Source: Phormidesmis sp. RL_2_1
GTDB lineage: Bacteria; Cyanobacteriota; Cyanobacteriia; Phormidesmidales; Phormidesmidaceae
Direction of reading: 5' to 3'
Length of the DNA stretch: 62,727 bases
NCBI GenBank assembly: GCA_012033015.1
Contig: JAAUPS010000005.1
Location: 1 to 62,727 of the forward strand
The notes beneath the pieces were generated by a model. It worked only from the letters and a program-made list of their open reading frames with translations, did no database searches and was not told the origin of the DNA. The position numbers and the translations under genes are program-made. Numbering within the stretch: position 1 is the stretch's first letter; every line of letters begins with the position of its first letter. Below are positions 18,601 to 27,969 of this stretch, one piece after another.

Positions 18601-19644
18601 TGGGGCACCGATAACATTAAAACCTATGGTGAGTCGTTGGCTCAAATGATGTGGTTTGTAGGCGTCAAACCTGTGCCTGACTCCCTAGGCCGGATGAACA
18701 AGCTTGAGCTGATTGCACTTGAAGATCTCGGTCGTCCTCGCATCGACGTTGTCATCAACTGCTCAGGGGTATTTCGTGATTTGTTTGTCAATCAAATGGC
18801 GCTGTTAGATCGGGCTGTCAAAATGGCGGCTGAAGCAGATGAGCCACTAGAGATGAACTTTGTTCGCAAACACGCCATGGCCCAAGCTGAAGAGTTTGGC
18901 ATCACATTGCGCAATGCGGCAACTCGGATTTTCTCGAATGCATCGGGCTCTTACGCAGCCAATGTCAACTTGGCTGTAGAAAACAGCAGTTGGGAAGAAG
19001 AACAAGAACTACGCGATATGTATTTGGCTAGAAAGTCTTTTTCTTTCAACTGCGATAATCCTGGTGTGATGGATGAGTCTCGTGGTTTGTTAGAGGCCTC
19101 TCTCAAAACAGCCGATGTGACCTTCCAAAACTTAGACTCTTCTGAGATTTCGCTGACAGATGTATCCCATTACTTTGACTCTGATCCGACCAAAGTCGTT
19201 GCGAGTTTGCGAGATGATGGCAAAAAGCCAGCCTCGTTTATTGCCGATACCACCACGGCCAATGCACAGGTGCGATCGCTCTCTGAAACCGTCCGCCTCG
19301 ACGCCCGCACCAAAATGCTCAATCCCAAGTGGTACGAAGGAATGCTCGCCAACGGCTACGAAGGTGTGCGCGAAATCTCCAATCGCCTGGTTAACACCAT
19401 GGGCTGGTCAGCTACAGCAGATGCTGTCGATAACTGGGTGTACGAAGATACCAACGACACCTTCATCAACGATCCTGACATGTGCAAGCGACTGATGGAT
19501 TTAAACCCCAACTCCTTCCGCCGGATGGTGACCACATTGCTAGAAGTGAACGGTCGCGGCTACTGGGAAACCAGCGATGAGAACATCGAGCGCCTGCAGG
19601 AGCTGTACGAAGAAGTCGAGAACCGCATCGAGGGCATTGAATAG
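15650..19644 (+). CDS. chlH: magnesium chelatase subunit H, split by a frameshift
   Basis: ChlH is the large porphyrin-binding subunit that, with ChlI and ChlD, inserts Mg2+ into protoporphyrin IX in the first committed step of chlorophyll synthesis. Two ORFs, 15650-17173 (507 aa) and 17167-19644 (825 aa), cover consecutive parts; together they give about 1,330 residues, the usual full length. The CobN/ChlH core is recognisable ([16 protein letters not shown] in the second part). They overlap at CAATGGTGA; adding one A to CAA (17166-17167) would join them as [12 protein letters not shown] clear ribosome site (TAGGAG) precedes 15650. A frameshift or read error is more likely than true gene fission in this essential gene. 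Confidence 0.9.
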
Positions 19645-19697
19645 GCACCAGAGAATAGGTACCAGAGCTGAGATTAGCCACCCGTAAGCTATCAACG

Positions 19698-19732
19698 ACC
19701 TCGTGAACTGAGCCTGATTCAGTTCACGAGGT
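19698..19732. terminator. 14-bp inverted repeat after chlH
   Basis: ACCTCGTGAACTGA pairs with TCAGTTCACGAGGT around a short loop, about 55 bp after the chlH stop. The perfect stem suggests transcription termination or mRNA 3'-end protection, though the downstream T-run is poor. The 19770-19865 spacer beyond it is a tandem repeat of ACACAGGACTTAG-like units. Confidence 0.55.
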
Positions 19733-19883
19733 GATTGCTGTTGATGGGCAGCAGCTAGGGACGAGCAAAGCAGGGACTTAGGCCATAGGCGTGAGACACA
19801 GGACTTAGGCACAGGACTTAGACACAGGACTTAGGCACAGAACTTAGGCACAGGACTTAGACACATCGGTATAGACTCAACCC

Positions 19884-20324
19884 ATGTATAGACGAAATTT
19901 TTTAGGCCACGCTCTAACGCTATGGGGCCTTGCGCCCATTGTGGCAGCACCATCCTATCTGTATCGAAATAGTCAAGCTGAAGTAGTTGGGAGTCAGGCG
20001 GTGCTAGAAGCATTTAAAAACCGACAGTCAAATGTGATCGTCGAAAATGTCGCCGGAGCAGTGGAAGCGGTGCTACCGGATGATGTAGAAGGTTCACGGC
20101 ATCAGCGGTTCATTGTTCGCATTGGGCGTGAACAAACGCTGCTGATAGTGCACAACATTGATATCGCACCAAGGCTCAGCGGTTTGCAAAAAGGCGATCG
20201 CGTCATCGTCAAAGGCGAATACGAATGGAACGATCGCGGCGGGCTCATTCACTGGACACATAAAGATCCGCTAAGCACCCACGAAGACGGCTGGATTGAC
20301 TACAGAAACGTACGCTATGAATAA
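19884..20324 (+). CDS. DUF3465 family protein
   Basis: A 146-residue protein with a short N-terminal hydrophobic segment that may be a signal or anchor. The body has the family hallmarks: [42 protein letters not shown], and [14 protein letters not shown]3465 is an OB-like domain of unknown function in exported proteins. It is a single gene between chlH and leuC. Confidence 0.85.
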   Translation: MYRRNFLGHALTLWGLAPIVAAPSYLYRNSQAEVVGSQAVLEAFKNRQSNVIVENVAGAVEAVLPDDVEGSRHQRFIVRIGREQTLLIVHNIDIAPRLSGLQKGDRVIVKGEYEWNDRGGLIHWTHKDPLSTHEDGWIDYRNVRYE

Positions 20325-20473
20325 ATCATGGTGACTCATCGGTTAGTGAATCGAATGGCAGATCTTTAAAATTGCAGATCTTTACCTCAGCGACCAGAGG
20401 TAAAGACCATGGTCTACTATGGAAAATTGATCCATATAACTTCTATCGGTTTGACGACCCCTGCGCAATAGCT

Positions 20474-21882
20474 ATGAGCAAAGGCACCCTTTTTGACAAA
20501 GTTTGGGACGCACACACCGTCGGCACATTGCCCTCGGGCCAAACCCAGCTCTTTATTGGGCTGCACCTGATTCATGAGGTGACTAGCCCCCAAGCTTTTG
20601 CCATGCTAAACGAACGTAAGCTGAAGGTGATGTATCCACAGCGCACCATCGCCACCGTCGATCACATCGTCCCGACAGAAGATCAGTCCCGGCCCTTTGC
20701 CGATCCGATGGCAGAAAAAATGATGGCGGCATTGGAGGCCAACACCAAAGCCCACGGTATTCGCTTTTTCAATGTGGGCTCTGGCAAGCAAGGCATTGTG
20801 CATGTGATTGCCCCTGAACAAGGGCTGACACAGCCTGGAATGACGATTGCTTGCGGCGATAGTCATACCTCTACCCATGGGGCTTTTGGCGCGATCGCAT
20901 TCGGCATTGGCACCAGCCAAGTACGCGATGTGCTAGCTTCTCAAACCTTAGCCCTGGCCAAACTCAAAGTACGCCGAATCGAAGTCAACGGAGAGCTGCC
21001 CACTGGCGTCTACGCCAAAGACGTAATTTTGCATATCATTCGTAAGCTCGGAGTCAAAGGGGGCGTGGGTTACGCCTACGAATTTGCTGGCAGTGCGATT
21101 GAGAGCCTCTCCATGGAAGGCCGCATGACCTTGTGCAACATGTCGATTGAAGGGGGTGCCCGCTGCGGCTACGTCAATCCCGACCAGGTCACCTACGACT
21201 ATATCAAAGGCCGTCATTTTGCCCCCAAGACCATGCTTGGGAACAGGCCATCACCTGGTGGGACAGCCTACGCAGTGACGCCGATGCTGACTACGACGAC
21301 ATAGTCAAATTCGCTGCCGCCGATATTTCCCCCACGGTGACTTGGGGCATTACACCAGGACAAGGCATTGGGGTCAATGAAACAATTCCCACCCCAGAGA
21401 CCATGCCCGAAGACGAAAGACCGATTGCCGAAGAAGCCTACCGCTACATGCAGCTCTCACCTGGGGCCCAAATCGCAGGCACCAAAATCGACGTGTGCTT
21501 CATTGGTAGCTGCACTAATGGACGCATTAGCGATCTGCGTGAAGCGGCCACCATCGCTCAAGGGCGTCAGGTGGCAGCAGGGGTCAAAGCATTTGTTGTC
21601 CCCGGTTCTGAACAGGTCAAAGCGCAAGCCGAAGCAGAAGGACTCGATCAAATCTTCATTGCGGCTGGCTTTGAATGGCGTGAACCCGGCTGCTCGATGT
21701 GCTTAGCCATGAATCCCGATAAGCTACAGGGCAGCCAGATCAGCGCCTCATCCTCTAACCGCAACTTTAAAGGCAGGCAGGGTTCTGCTTCAGGCCGAAC
21801 CCTGCTCATGAGTCCGGCCATGGTGGTTTCTGCAGCGGTCACAGGCCAAGTCACCGATGTGCGTCAGCTTGCACCCGTTTAA
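20474..21882 (+). CDS. leuC: 3-isopropylmalate dehydratase large subunit, frameshifted
   Basis: LeuC forms the [4Fe-4S] aconitase-type enzyme with LeuD that isomerises 2- to 3-isopropylmalate in leucine synthesis. The start is the ATG at 20474 ([14 protein letters not shown]). The first ORF runs to 21304 and the second begins in frame at 21337. The protein-level match switches frame near 21228-21230, where one added G in CCCAAGACC would restore PKDHAWEQA. Active-site motifs span both parts: [22 protein letters not shown], then the cluster cysteines in SCTNGR and CSMCLAMN. Total length is about 469 residues, as expected. leuD is not adjacent. Confidence 0.9.
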
Positions 21883-22139
21883 AACGCTCTCCATAGCCCT
21901 TGCAGAAAAGTTCTAAAGATTTCCTTTCCCTTAACCTTCTCTTCCCTTTTGGTTAACAACTAAATTCAATGATTGCCATACAGTCAATGAGTGCTTAGGC
22001 GTGAGTGTCTCGTTACGCTATCAAGTTCAGTGACAGCCCGTATGTTGGCCAGCGCACATTTCACTCAAGTGCCCGAGCGATAGGTTCAGGCGATCTAAGC
22101 AAAGACTAATCCATTCACTGCAAATGGGGTAACTTCGTT

Positions 22140-22823
22140 TTGTCTCTGGTCACTTCTGCGCCCGTTTCCAACGCTCAGTTTGTCTCACTACTTGAACAGC
22201 TTTACCAAGAGCGATCGCTCATTACCTACAGCGCCAGTCAAAACATTCCTTCCCAGCGCCAATGTCTCTACATCATTTGCCGAGGCATTGTTCAACTCCA
22301 TACCATCCATGCCGATGGGAGTGAAACCATCGTCGGCCTCTGCGGGCCTTCCATGGCCTTTGGCAAATATCTCAGTACGGTCGAGCCGACTTGGGCTACA
22401 GCCCTCGTTGAGACCGACCTGCTGCCCCTCAGCATTAGTGAAATTGAGGCTTCTCCAGCACTGATGGCAGGCCTTTTCCCTCAAATCGTCCGGCGATTGC
22501 AGCAGTCAGAAGCATGGCTAGCGATTTCGGGTAAGCGCCTAGTCGCCGATCGACTGCGTGGACTGCTGATTCAAATTGCTCAAGACTTTGGCCATGTCGA
22601 GCCGAGTGGTGTGCGCATCAAGCTACGCCTTACTCACCATCAACTTGCGACCATCATTGGCACAACTCGGGTGACAGTCACACGGTTACTGCGTGACTTT
22701 AGAGCAGAAGGCTGGTTAGATATCCGTCATCGGCAGATGATGTTGAGTCCTCAAGTCGTTGGCCTCACCCATCACGACAGTTCTACCAGTAAGTTGAAAA
22801 CGACCCCAGCTAAGACCGCTTAA
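22140..22823 (+). CDS. Crp/Fnr-family transcriptional regulator
   Basis: A 227-residue protein starting at TTG (no in-frame ATG nearby). The N-terminal half is a cNMP-type sensor barrel (CLYIICRGIVQLHTIHADGSE). The C-terminal winged helix contains LTHHQLATIIGTTRVTVTRLLRDF, the recognition-helix region typical of Crp/NtcA-type proteins. The ligand cannot be inferred. It is separated by about 250 bp from leuC, on the same strand. Confidence 0.82.
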   Translation: MSLVTSAPVSNAQFVSLLEQLYQERSLITYSASQNIPSQRQCLYIICRGIVQLHTIHADGSETIVGLCGPSMAFGKYLSTVEPTWATALVETDLLPLSISEIEASPALMAGLFPQIVRRLQQSEAWLAISGKRLVADRLRGLLIQIAQDFGHVEPSGVRIKLRLTHHQLATIIGTTRVTVTRLLRDFRAEGWLDIRHRQMMLSPQVVGLTHHDSSTSKLKTTPAKTA

Positions 22824-22909
22824 ACCCAGCAGCATCTTAGGCGACAGCTCAGAACAAGCGTTGACACGCTAGGGTCGCTTTGGGGCGATTTACCCTCTTA
22901 CTCGCCCTC

Positions 22910-23083
22910 TTACTCACCCTCTGAAGATTGAGCCGCGTCGATAATTGTCGTTACCAGTTGAAAGGCCCAGCCGCACAAAGCGACGAGCAACAGGAGTGTT
23001 AGCGGAGCCAATCCGGCAAACGGAAAGGCAATGACCAGCAGAATACATAGCAAAATAACAACTCGCACCAGATCGTTATTCAT
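22910..23083 (-). CDS. small membrane protein (57 aa), below the ORF-track cutoff
   Basis: The minus strand encodes MNNDLVRVVILLCILL and onward to AQSSEGE, with two predicted membrane helices separated by a short PFAGLAP turn. It fills an otherwise empty 450-bp gap. No family is recognised. Support comes from length, hydrophobic pattern and position only; the ribosome site is weak. Confidence 0.45.
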   Translation of the reverse strand: MNNDLVRVVILLCILLVIAFPFAGLAPLTLLLLVALCGWAFQLVTTIIDAAQSSEGE

Positions 23084-23273
23084 AAGTCAGCTTGGGGTTT
23101 TATCTGTGACAGAAGCTATAGGTCATTTTAACTTGTAGGACATTTTAGCTTGTCCTTTGAGGAGCCGCCGTTTGATAGCTGTGGCCATATGGCCAAGCTC
23201 AGGATGCTTGCTTAGCTTGGCCATAAATTAGCTTGGCCGTAAAACAGTGGCCTAATCTGTGGCAATTGACCAC

Positions 23274-24359
23274 CTATTTCACCACAGTATCAGCGCGCTC
23301 AATCACGGTATCCGGCAAGGTGATGCCCATCTCTGCTGCTGCCGGGAGATTGATAAATAGCTTGATGCCCTTGGCCAGTTCCACAGGTAAGTCACTTGCT
23401 TTATCCCCTCGAAGTACCTTGAGTACCATCTCACCTGTTTGGCGACCCATGGCGTAATAGTCGAGACTGATACCAGTAATCGCACCGCTTTTTACCCCCT
23501 CAATACCACCAGCAAACACAGGCACATCATTGTCTCGCCCGACCTGAGCCACCGCTGACACTAGGGCCAAACCTACGACCGAATTGCTCTGGCCATTTCT
23601 CTGGCTATTACTCTGGCTATTACTCTGGCCATTATTCTGGCCATTATTCTGGCTCTGGAGAACATAAATCGCATCCACCGAACCTATCATGCTGCGCGCC
23701 AACTCAATAGCCTGCTGGTCGGCACCCACTATGACCTCTTTAACCGTGATAAAGCCCTGTTCAGGGGCCTGCGCTCTAATCAAGTTTAATAGGTTCACCG
23801 CATTACCTTCTGTAGCGCTATAAACCACGCCAAGTGTCTTTGCTTCAGGCAAAACCTCGCGAATCAGAGCAATAGACTGCTCGACAGGAAAAGCATTACT
23901 AACGCCGCTGATATTGCGATTAGGTTTCTCTGGCGCTTCTATCAGGTTTGCGCTGACTGGATCGCTAACAGCCGAGAAAATAACGGGTATGTTTCCGGCA
24001 GCATTGACAGCAGCTTGGGCCATCGGGGTTGCAATAGCAACTATTACATCTGGCTTGGCGGCTGCATACTTGCTGGCAATTTGCGCGGCGGCAATTGGAT
24101 TGCCCTGACTACTGAGCCACTCCCAGCGCAATGTACTATCTGCTGTATATCCTGCTTCTGCTAGGGCATCTTCTAAGCCATCGCGGATTTGATTGAGCGT
24201 AGGCTGGTTTATAAGCTGCATCACCGCAACAAACGGCAGCCTATCAGCACCGCCAACCGTCTGCGCCGAATTGCTGCAGCTTATCAAAATTGCCCCTAAG
24301 GCGCTTACCCAAATGATTAGGGCAAAACTAAATAACTGAATACAGTTCCTAGGCAACAT
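23274..24359 (-). CDS. ABC transporter substrate-binding lipoprotein (ABC_sub_bind / TrpX-like)
   Basis: A 361-residue protein with a hydrophobic signal ending in a lipobox-like LISC, so it is probably a lipoprotein. The two-lobed periplasmic binding fold is visible in FVAVMQLINQPTLNQIRDGLEDAL, IVAIATPMAQAA and GLALVSAVAQVG. This pfam04392-type family is often encoded with a permease and an ATPase, neither of which is nearby. A 12-bp tandem array (about 23590-23655) adds an in-frame NGQSNSQ-rich insert before the second lobe. The substrate is unknown. Confidence 0.8.
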   Translation of the reverse strand: MLPRNCIQLFSFALIIWVSALGAILISCSNSAQTVGGADRLPFVAVMQLINQPTLNQIRDGLEDALAEAGYTADSTLRWEWLSSQGNPIAAAQIASKYAAAKPDVIVAIATPMAQAAVNAAGNIPVIFSAVSDPVSANLIEAPEKPNRNISGVSNAFPVEQSIALIREVLPEAKTLGVVYSATEGNAVNLLNLIRAQAPEQGFITVKEVIVGADQQAIELARSMIGSVDAIYVLQSQNNGQNNGQSNSQSNSQRNGQSNSVVGLALVSAVAQVGRDNDVPVFAGGIEGVKSGAITGISLDYYAMGRQTGEMVLKVLRGDKASDLPVELAKGIKLFINLPAAAEMGITLPDTVIERADTVVK

Positions 24360-24560
24360 AGCAAGATCTAAGCGTTCGCTGCTCTAGCAGGTTGATCACC
24401 TAACAGGTTGATCGTCACAAAAATGCGCCATGACGCAATGGGACGAGCGATTGAAAAGATAACAATATTTCTTGCAGGGTAGCCTAATACTACAACGTTC
24501 ATTCTTAAAGACATGAGGATGACGAGACTTAATTAATATTGCTTGATTTCGGTACTTATC

Positions 24561-25022
24561 ATGTTCTTTCGCTCTGCTGTCGATCCTTGGTTTTATGGGC
24601 TGGTTACTGCGCTGCAACTGGTTTTACTGCGGGCCATTATTCCAGCGCTCATGGGCACTAATTCTACAGTTGTAGTCCTGACAATAGCGGCGATCGCAGC
24701 CATCGTTATCATTCCGACTTGGCTGCTGGTGGCCACTTACTATCGCGTAGATTCTGCCATCCTCAGAATTCAGGCAGGCCCATTTTTCTGGTCGGTGCCG
24801 CTCGATCAAATTCGCTCGGTCACTCCTACCCGTTCTTGGCTTGGCTCACCCTTGTTTTCAGCGGCCCTATCGGTTAATCGCCTCAAGATTGACTATGGGA
24901 GAGAGCGCTTCGTTTTTGTTTCACCCAAAAACAGAGCTGCTTTTATGGAAGCTATCGGCCACCAGCCGGTCAATATTGGCCATCGTAAAGTGCCGAATCC
25001 TTTTTCCCTCGGTGAGCATTAG
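24561..25022 (+). CDS. PH-like-domain membrane protein
   Basis: A 153-residue protein from the ATG at 24561 (the track start at 24543 is TTG). Two membrane segments occupy about residues 10-65, followed by a small beta domain (YYRVDSAILRIQAGPFFWSVPLDQIRSV ... SLFSAALSVNRLKIDY-like pattern) resembling bacterial PH-like domains. The role is unknown. It is a lone plus-strand gene between two minus-strand genes. Confidence 0.6.
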   Translation: MFFRSAVDPWFYGLVTALQLVLLRAIIPALMGTNSTVVVLTIAAIAAIVIIPTWLLVATYYRVDSAILRIQAGPFFWSVPLDQIRSVTPTRSWLGSPLFSAALSVNRLKIDYGRERFVFVSPKNRAAFMEAIGHQPVNIGHRKVPNPFSLGEH

Positions 25023-25111
25023 ATGGCATGAGCATTAGATGGCATGAACATTAGAGCTAATGGGTAATGCGACCGGCACAGGCCCTTAGCAACCCGTGTT
25101 TCTCTGCACCA

Positions 25112-26788
25112 TCAGTCTCCTCCATACTGAGCTTTTAGCTCAGCTACCCGCTCATCGTCAATTTTTTGGATCAGTACTGGTGGCACGTCAAAGGCACGTC
25201 CCGCCTGGAGAATTGTTAAATCAGCGGCCTCTGCCATGTTGCTCGATCGCTCTTGGTCTGTGAGCTGCAGCGCATCACAGATATGCTGAGCAGTGTTGGG
25301 AATAAAGGGGGCTGAAACCACAGCGTACAGACGAATGAGGTTAATGCAGGTGCGGATCACAACAGCCGCTTCGTCTTTGTCTTGCTTAAAAAGTGTCCAT
25401 GGCGCACGCACGTCAATGTATTGATTACCTGCCGACCATAGGGCATTGAGAGTTTCGGTGGCTTTCCGAAATTCCATGTTGTGCAGGTGCGATCGCAATT
25501 CCGCCACCAGCCCCTTGCACTTAGCCTCCAGCTCAGCTTCTACCACGGTAGGCTCTCCGCCTGCTGGCAATGCATGACCAAAGCGCGACGCCGTAAATTT
25601 CAAAATCCGGTTGATAAAATTGCCAAAATTATCTGCTAGATCCTTATTGACCTTGGTTTGAAACTGCTCCCAAGTGAACGCCGAATCAGCAGACTCTGGT
25701 GCCGACGCCATCAGCATATAGCGCCAATAGTCCGCTGGTGCTATTTCCAGAGCCTGATCGAGAAACACCCCGCGCTTAGAACTGGTGGAAAACTTCCCAC
25801 CGTAGTAGTTCAGCCAGTTAAACCCCTTAATGTAGTCCGCCATTTTCCACGGCTCCCTGGTTCCCAAAATGGTCGCAGGCCACATGATGGTATGAAACGG
25901 CAAATTATCCTTCGCCATAAACTGCGTGTAGCGCACATCGTCAGCGTTATACCACCAGCTTTTCCAGTCTTGGCCCGTTTGCTCTCCCCAGCTTTTGGTC
26001 GCCGACACATAGCCAATTGGCGCATCAAACCATACATAGAAAACCTTATCTTCAAAACCTGCCTTAGGTACCGGCACCCCCCACTTGAGATCACGGGTAA
26101 TCCCTCGACTTTGCAAACCCTCATCGAGCCATTTCTTGGCAATCGACTTCGTCAGGTTTGGCCAGTCCGTTTGCCCTTCGACCCAGGTGCGCACCTCATC
26201 ACTGAGTTTGTCGAGCCGTAAAAACAGGTGCCGACTCGTACGCACTTCCACCGCAGTACTGCCTGACACTGCCGATCGCGGCTCAAGCAAATCAGTCGGG
26301 TTTAGCATTTTAGTGCAATTCTCACACTGATCGCCCCGTGCCCTGTCATAGCCACAGTTAGGGCAAGTTCCTTCCACATAGCGATCCGGCAAAAAGCGCT
26401 CATCTGTAATCGAATAAACCTGACTAATTTCGCGCTCTTCAATAAATCCGTGCTGATCCAAACTACGGTAAAAATCCTGCGTCAGTTGCCGCTGTGCCAA
26501 CGACGAGGTACGCCCAAAATAATCAAACGACAGCCCAAACTTTTCATACACCTCCGCCTGCCGCTGATACTGCCGCGTGCAAAAGTCAGCCACATCGAGA
26601 CCTTCTTCTAGTGCCGCAATTTCAGCCGGTGTCCCATGCTCATCTGTGCCACAGATATAAAGAACCTCCTCTCCTTCCTGCCGCAAAAAACGAGCATATA
26701 CATCTGCAGGGAGCATCGAACCGACCAAGTTGCCCAGGTGTTTAATCCCGTTGATGTAAGGCAGAGCGCTGGTGATGAGATATCGCAT
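25112..26788 (-). CDS. metG: methionyl-tRNA synthetase
   Basis: A 558-residue class-I synthetase that charges tRNA-Met. The HIGH-equivalent is HLGN in LPYINGIKHLGNLVG, and the KMSKS-equivalent lies in KFSTSSKRGVF. The connective-peptide zinc knuckles CPNCGYD and CENC are present, and an anticodon-binding helical domain follows (about 395-540). The C-terminal EMAP-type tRNA-binding domain found in some MetRS is absent, as is common in cyanobacteria. The frame is intact throughout. Confidence 0.95.
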   Translation of the reverse strand: MRYLITSALPYINGIKHLGNLVGSMLPADVYARFLRQEGEEVLYICGTDEHGTPAEIAALEEGLDVADFCTRQYQRQAEVYEKFGLSFDYFGRTSSLAQRQLTQDFYRSLDQHGFIEEREISQVYSITDERFLPDRYVEGTCPNCGYDRARGDQCENCTKMLNPTDLLEPRSAVSGSTAVEVRTSRHLFLRLDKLSDEVRTWVEGQTDWPNLTKSIAKKWLDEGLQSRGITRDLKWGVPVPKAGFEDKVFYVWFDAPIGYVSATKSWGEQTGQDWKSWWYNADDVRYTQFMAKDNLPFHTIMWPATILGTREPWKMADYIKGFNWLNYYGGKFSTSSKRGVFLDQALEIAPADYWRYMLMASAPESADSAFTWEQFQTKVNKDLADNFGNFINRILKFTASRFGHALPAGGEPTVVEAELEAKCKGLVAELRSHLHNMEFRKATETLNALWSAGNQYIDVRAPWTLFKQDKDEAAVVIRTCINLIRLYAVVSAPFIPNTAQHICDALQLTDQERSSNMAEAADLTILQAGRAFDVPPVLIQKIDDERVAELKAQYGGD

Positions 26789-27040
26789 ATATAGGGAGAT
26801 ATTGAGCGTCAGTAGTGAGCGAGAGCGAAATGCTGATTTTAACCTGTTTAAGACTATTCGTGATTAGACTCATTGGACGAGTTGACGACATTTGGCATGA
26901 TTGGGCCAACGGCCTACACAGCGGCTTGAAGCAGCCCTCGCTAAGCTGATACATTACCTGCACCGACCGCCGTGCATCGCCATCTCTATCGCTTTTTTCC
27001 CGCTTGATTCTCGCTGGCCATCTCTTCTAAAAAATAACCC

Positions 27041-27835
27041 ATGGCAGACAATCCATACCCTGAGCAAATTGATGCATTAGATCTAGGCTCGGAGCAAAAG
27101 CATTATTTAACAGAGCGCTGGCTCGATCAGTATGCTTGGTTTGAAAAGCGAGCGGGCACTATGCAAAAGTGGTATCGCCGCCTGCGGCTGATTGTAGTCG
27201 TTGGTGGTGTGCTGATTCCTGGCCTAATAGCTTTTAGGTTTCCGGAGAATGAAGGCACCCAAGCGCTGCTAGAACCTGAACCCAATGGCACGGAAATGGC
27301 AATGGTGCAGTTGGTGGCGACTAGCCCATGGAGTTGGCTGAGCGATCCTGATGAGGTGAAAAACTTTTTTGTTTTTATCATCAGTTTAGTCGTGGCCGTA
27401 GCCGCTGCGATTGAAGAATTTTTTAACTTTGGTGAAAAGCATCGTAACTATCGCAAAGCGGCCGAACAGATGAAAGGAGAGTACTGGAAATTTACGCAGC
27501 TTTCCGGCCCCTACAGCAAATATCAAACAGACACAGCAGACTATCCTACCGCTTTGAAGTCAGCCTACCTATCTTTTGTACAGCGAATAGAACAAATCAT
27601 AGAAGATGACGTGAGCAGCTTTATCACGCTAGCAGATGAGCAGCTCGCTGAAGACAATCGCCAAATTCAAAAGACCCTGCAAGAGACGCAGCAGGCCGTA
27701 GATAAGCTGAATCACGAGCTGAATCGGGTGACGCTGCAGATGCAGGCGATCGCACCACCGCTGGAACCCGAGACAGAGGCACAGCCTATCTCTGAGGAGA
27801 CTTCTGGCATAATCGCCGCCCCTCCAAACCCATAG
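27041..27835 (+). CDS. DUF4231 (SLATT-like) membrane protein
   Basis: A 264-residue protein. An N-terminal amphipathic part (YLTERWLDQYAWFEKRA) leads to two membrane helices (about 46-64 and 105-125), then a helical cytoplasmic part with FFNFGEKHRNYRKAAEQMKGE and a C-terminal coiled coil (about 200-240). This is the DUF4231 layout, part of the SLATT superfamily proposed to act as membrane-disrupting effectors linked to nucleotide-signalling defence systems. Its convergent neighbour is a TIR-domain membrane protein, consistent with such a setting but not proof of it. Confidence 0.75.
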   Translation: MADNPYPEQIDALDLGSEQKHYLTERWLDQYAWFEKRAGTMQKWYRRLRLIVVVGGVLIPGLIAFRFPENEGTQALLEPEPNGTEMAMVQLVATSPWSWLSDPDEVKNFFVFIISLVVAVAAAIEEFFNFGEKHRNYRKAAEQMKGEYWKFTQLSGPYSKYQTDTADYPTALKSAYLSFVQRIEQIIEDDVSSFITLADEQLAEDNRQIQKTLQETQQAVDKLNHELNRVTLQMQAIAPPLEPETEAQPISEETSGIIAAPPNP

Positions 27836-27910
27836 CTTTGATCGCTTGGCTGAGGTACAGCATGTTGGCTGAAACCATGACGTGACAACGGGCCAAGCAA
27901 TGCGCGTATG

Positions 27911-27948
27911 CCGGATGCATCCTTACGTTGTCTAGGTGAGCATTCCTT
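27911..27948. repeat. modular palindromic dispersed repeat, copy E (fragment)
   Basis: GGATGCATCCTTACGTTGTC and GGTGAGCATTCCTT match two blocks of copies C and D, joined here directly. It lies in the convergent gap between the DUF4231 and TIR genes. Confidence 0.65.
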
Positions 27949-27969
27949 CTTGTTTCCTTACGCCCTCGG

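Noticed and set aside
25658-26221. 187-residue plus-strand ORF
   Set aside because: It lies entirely antisense to metG and has no recognisable domain.
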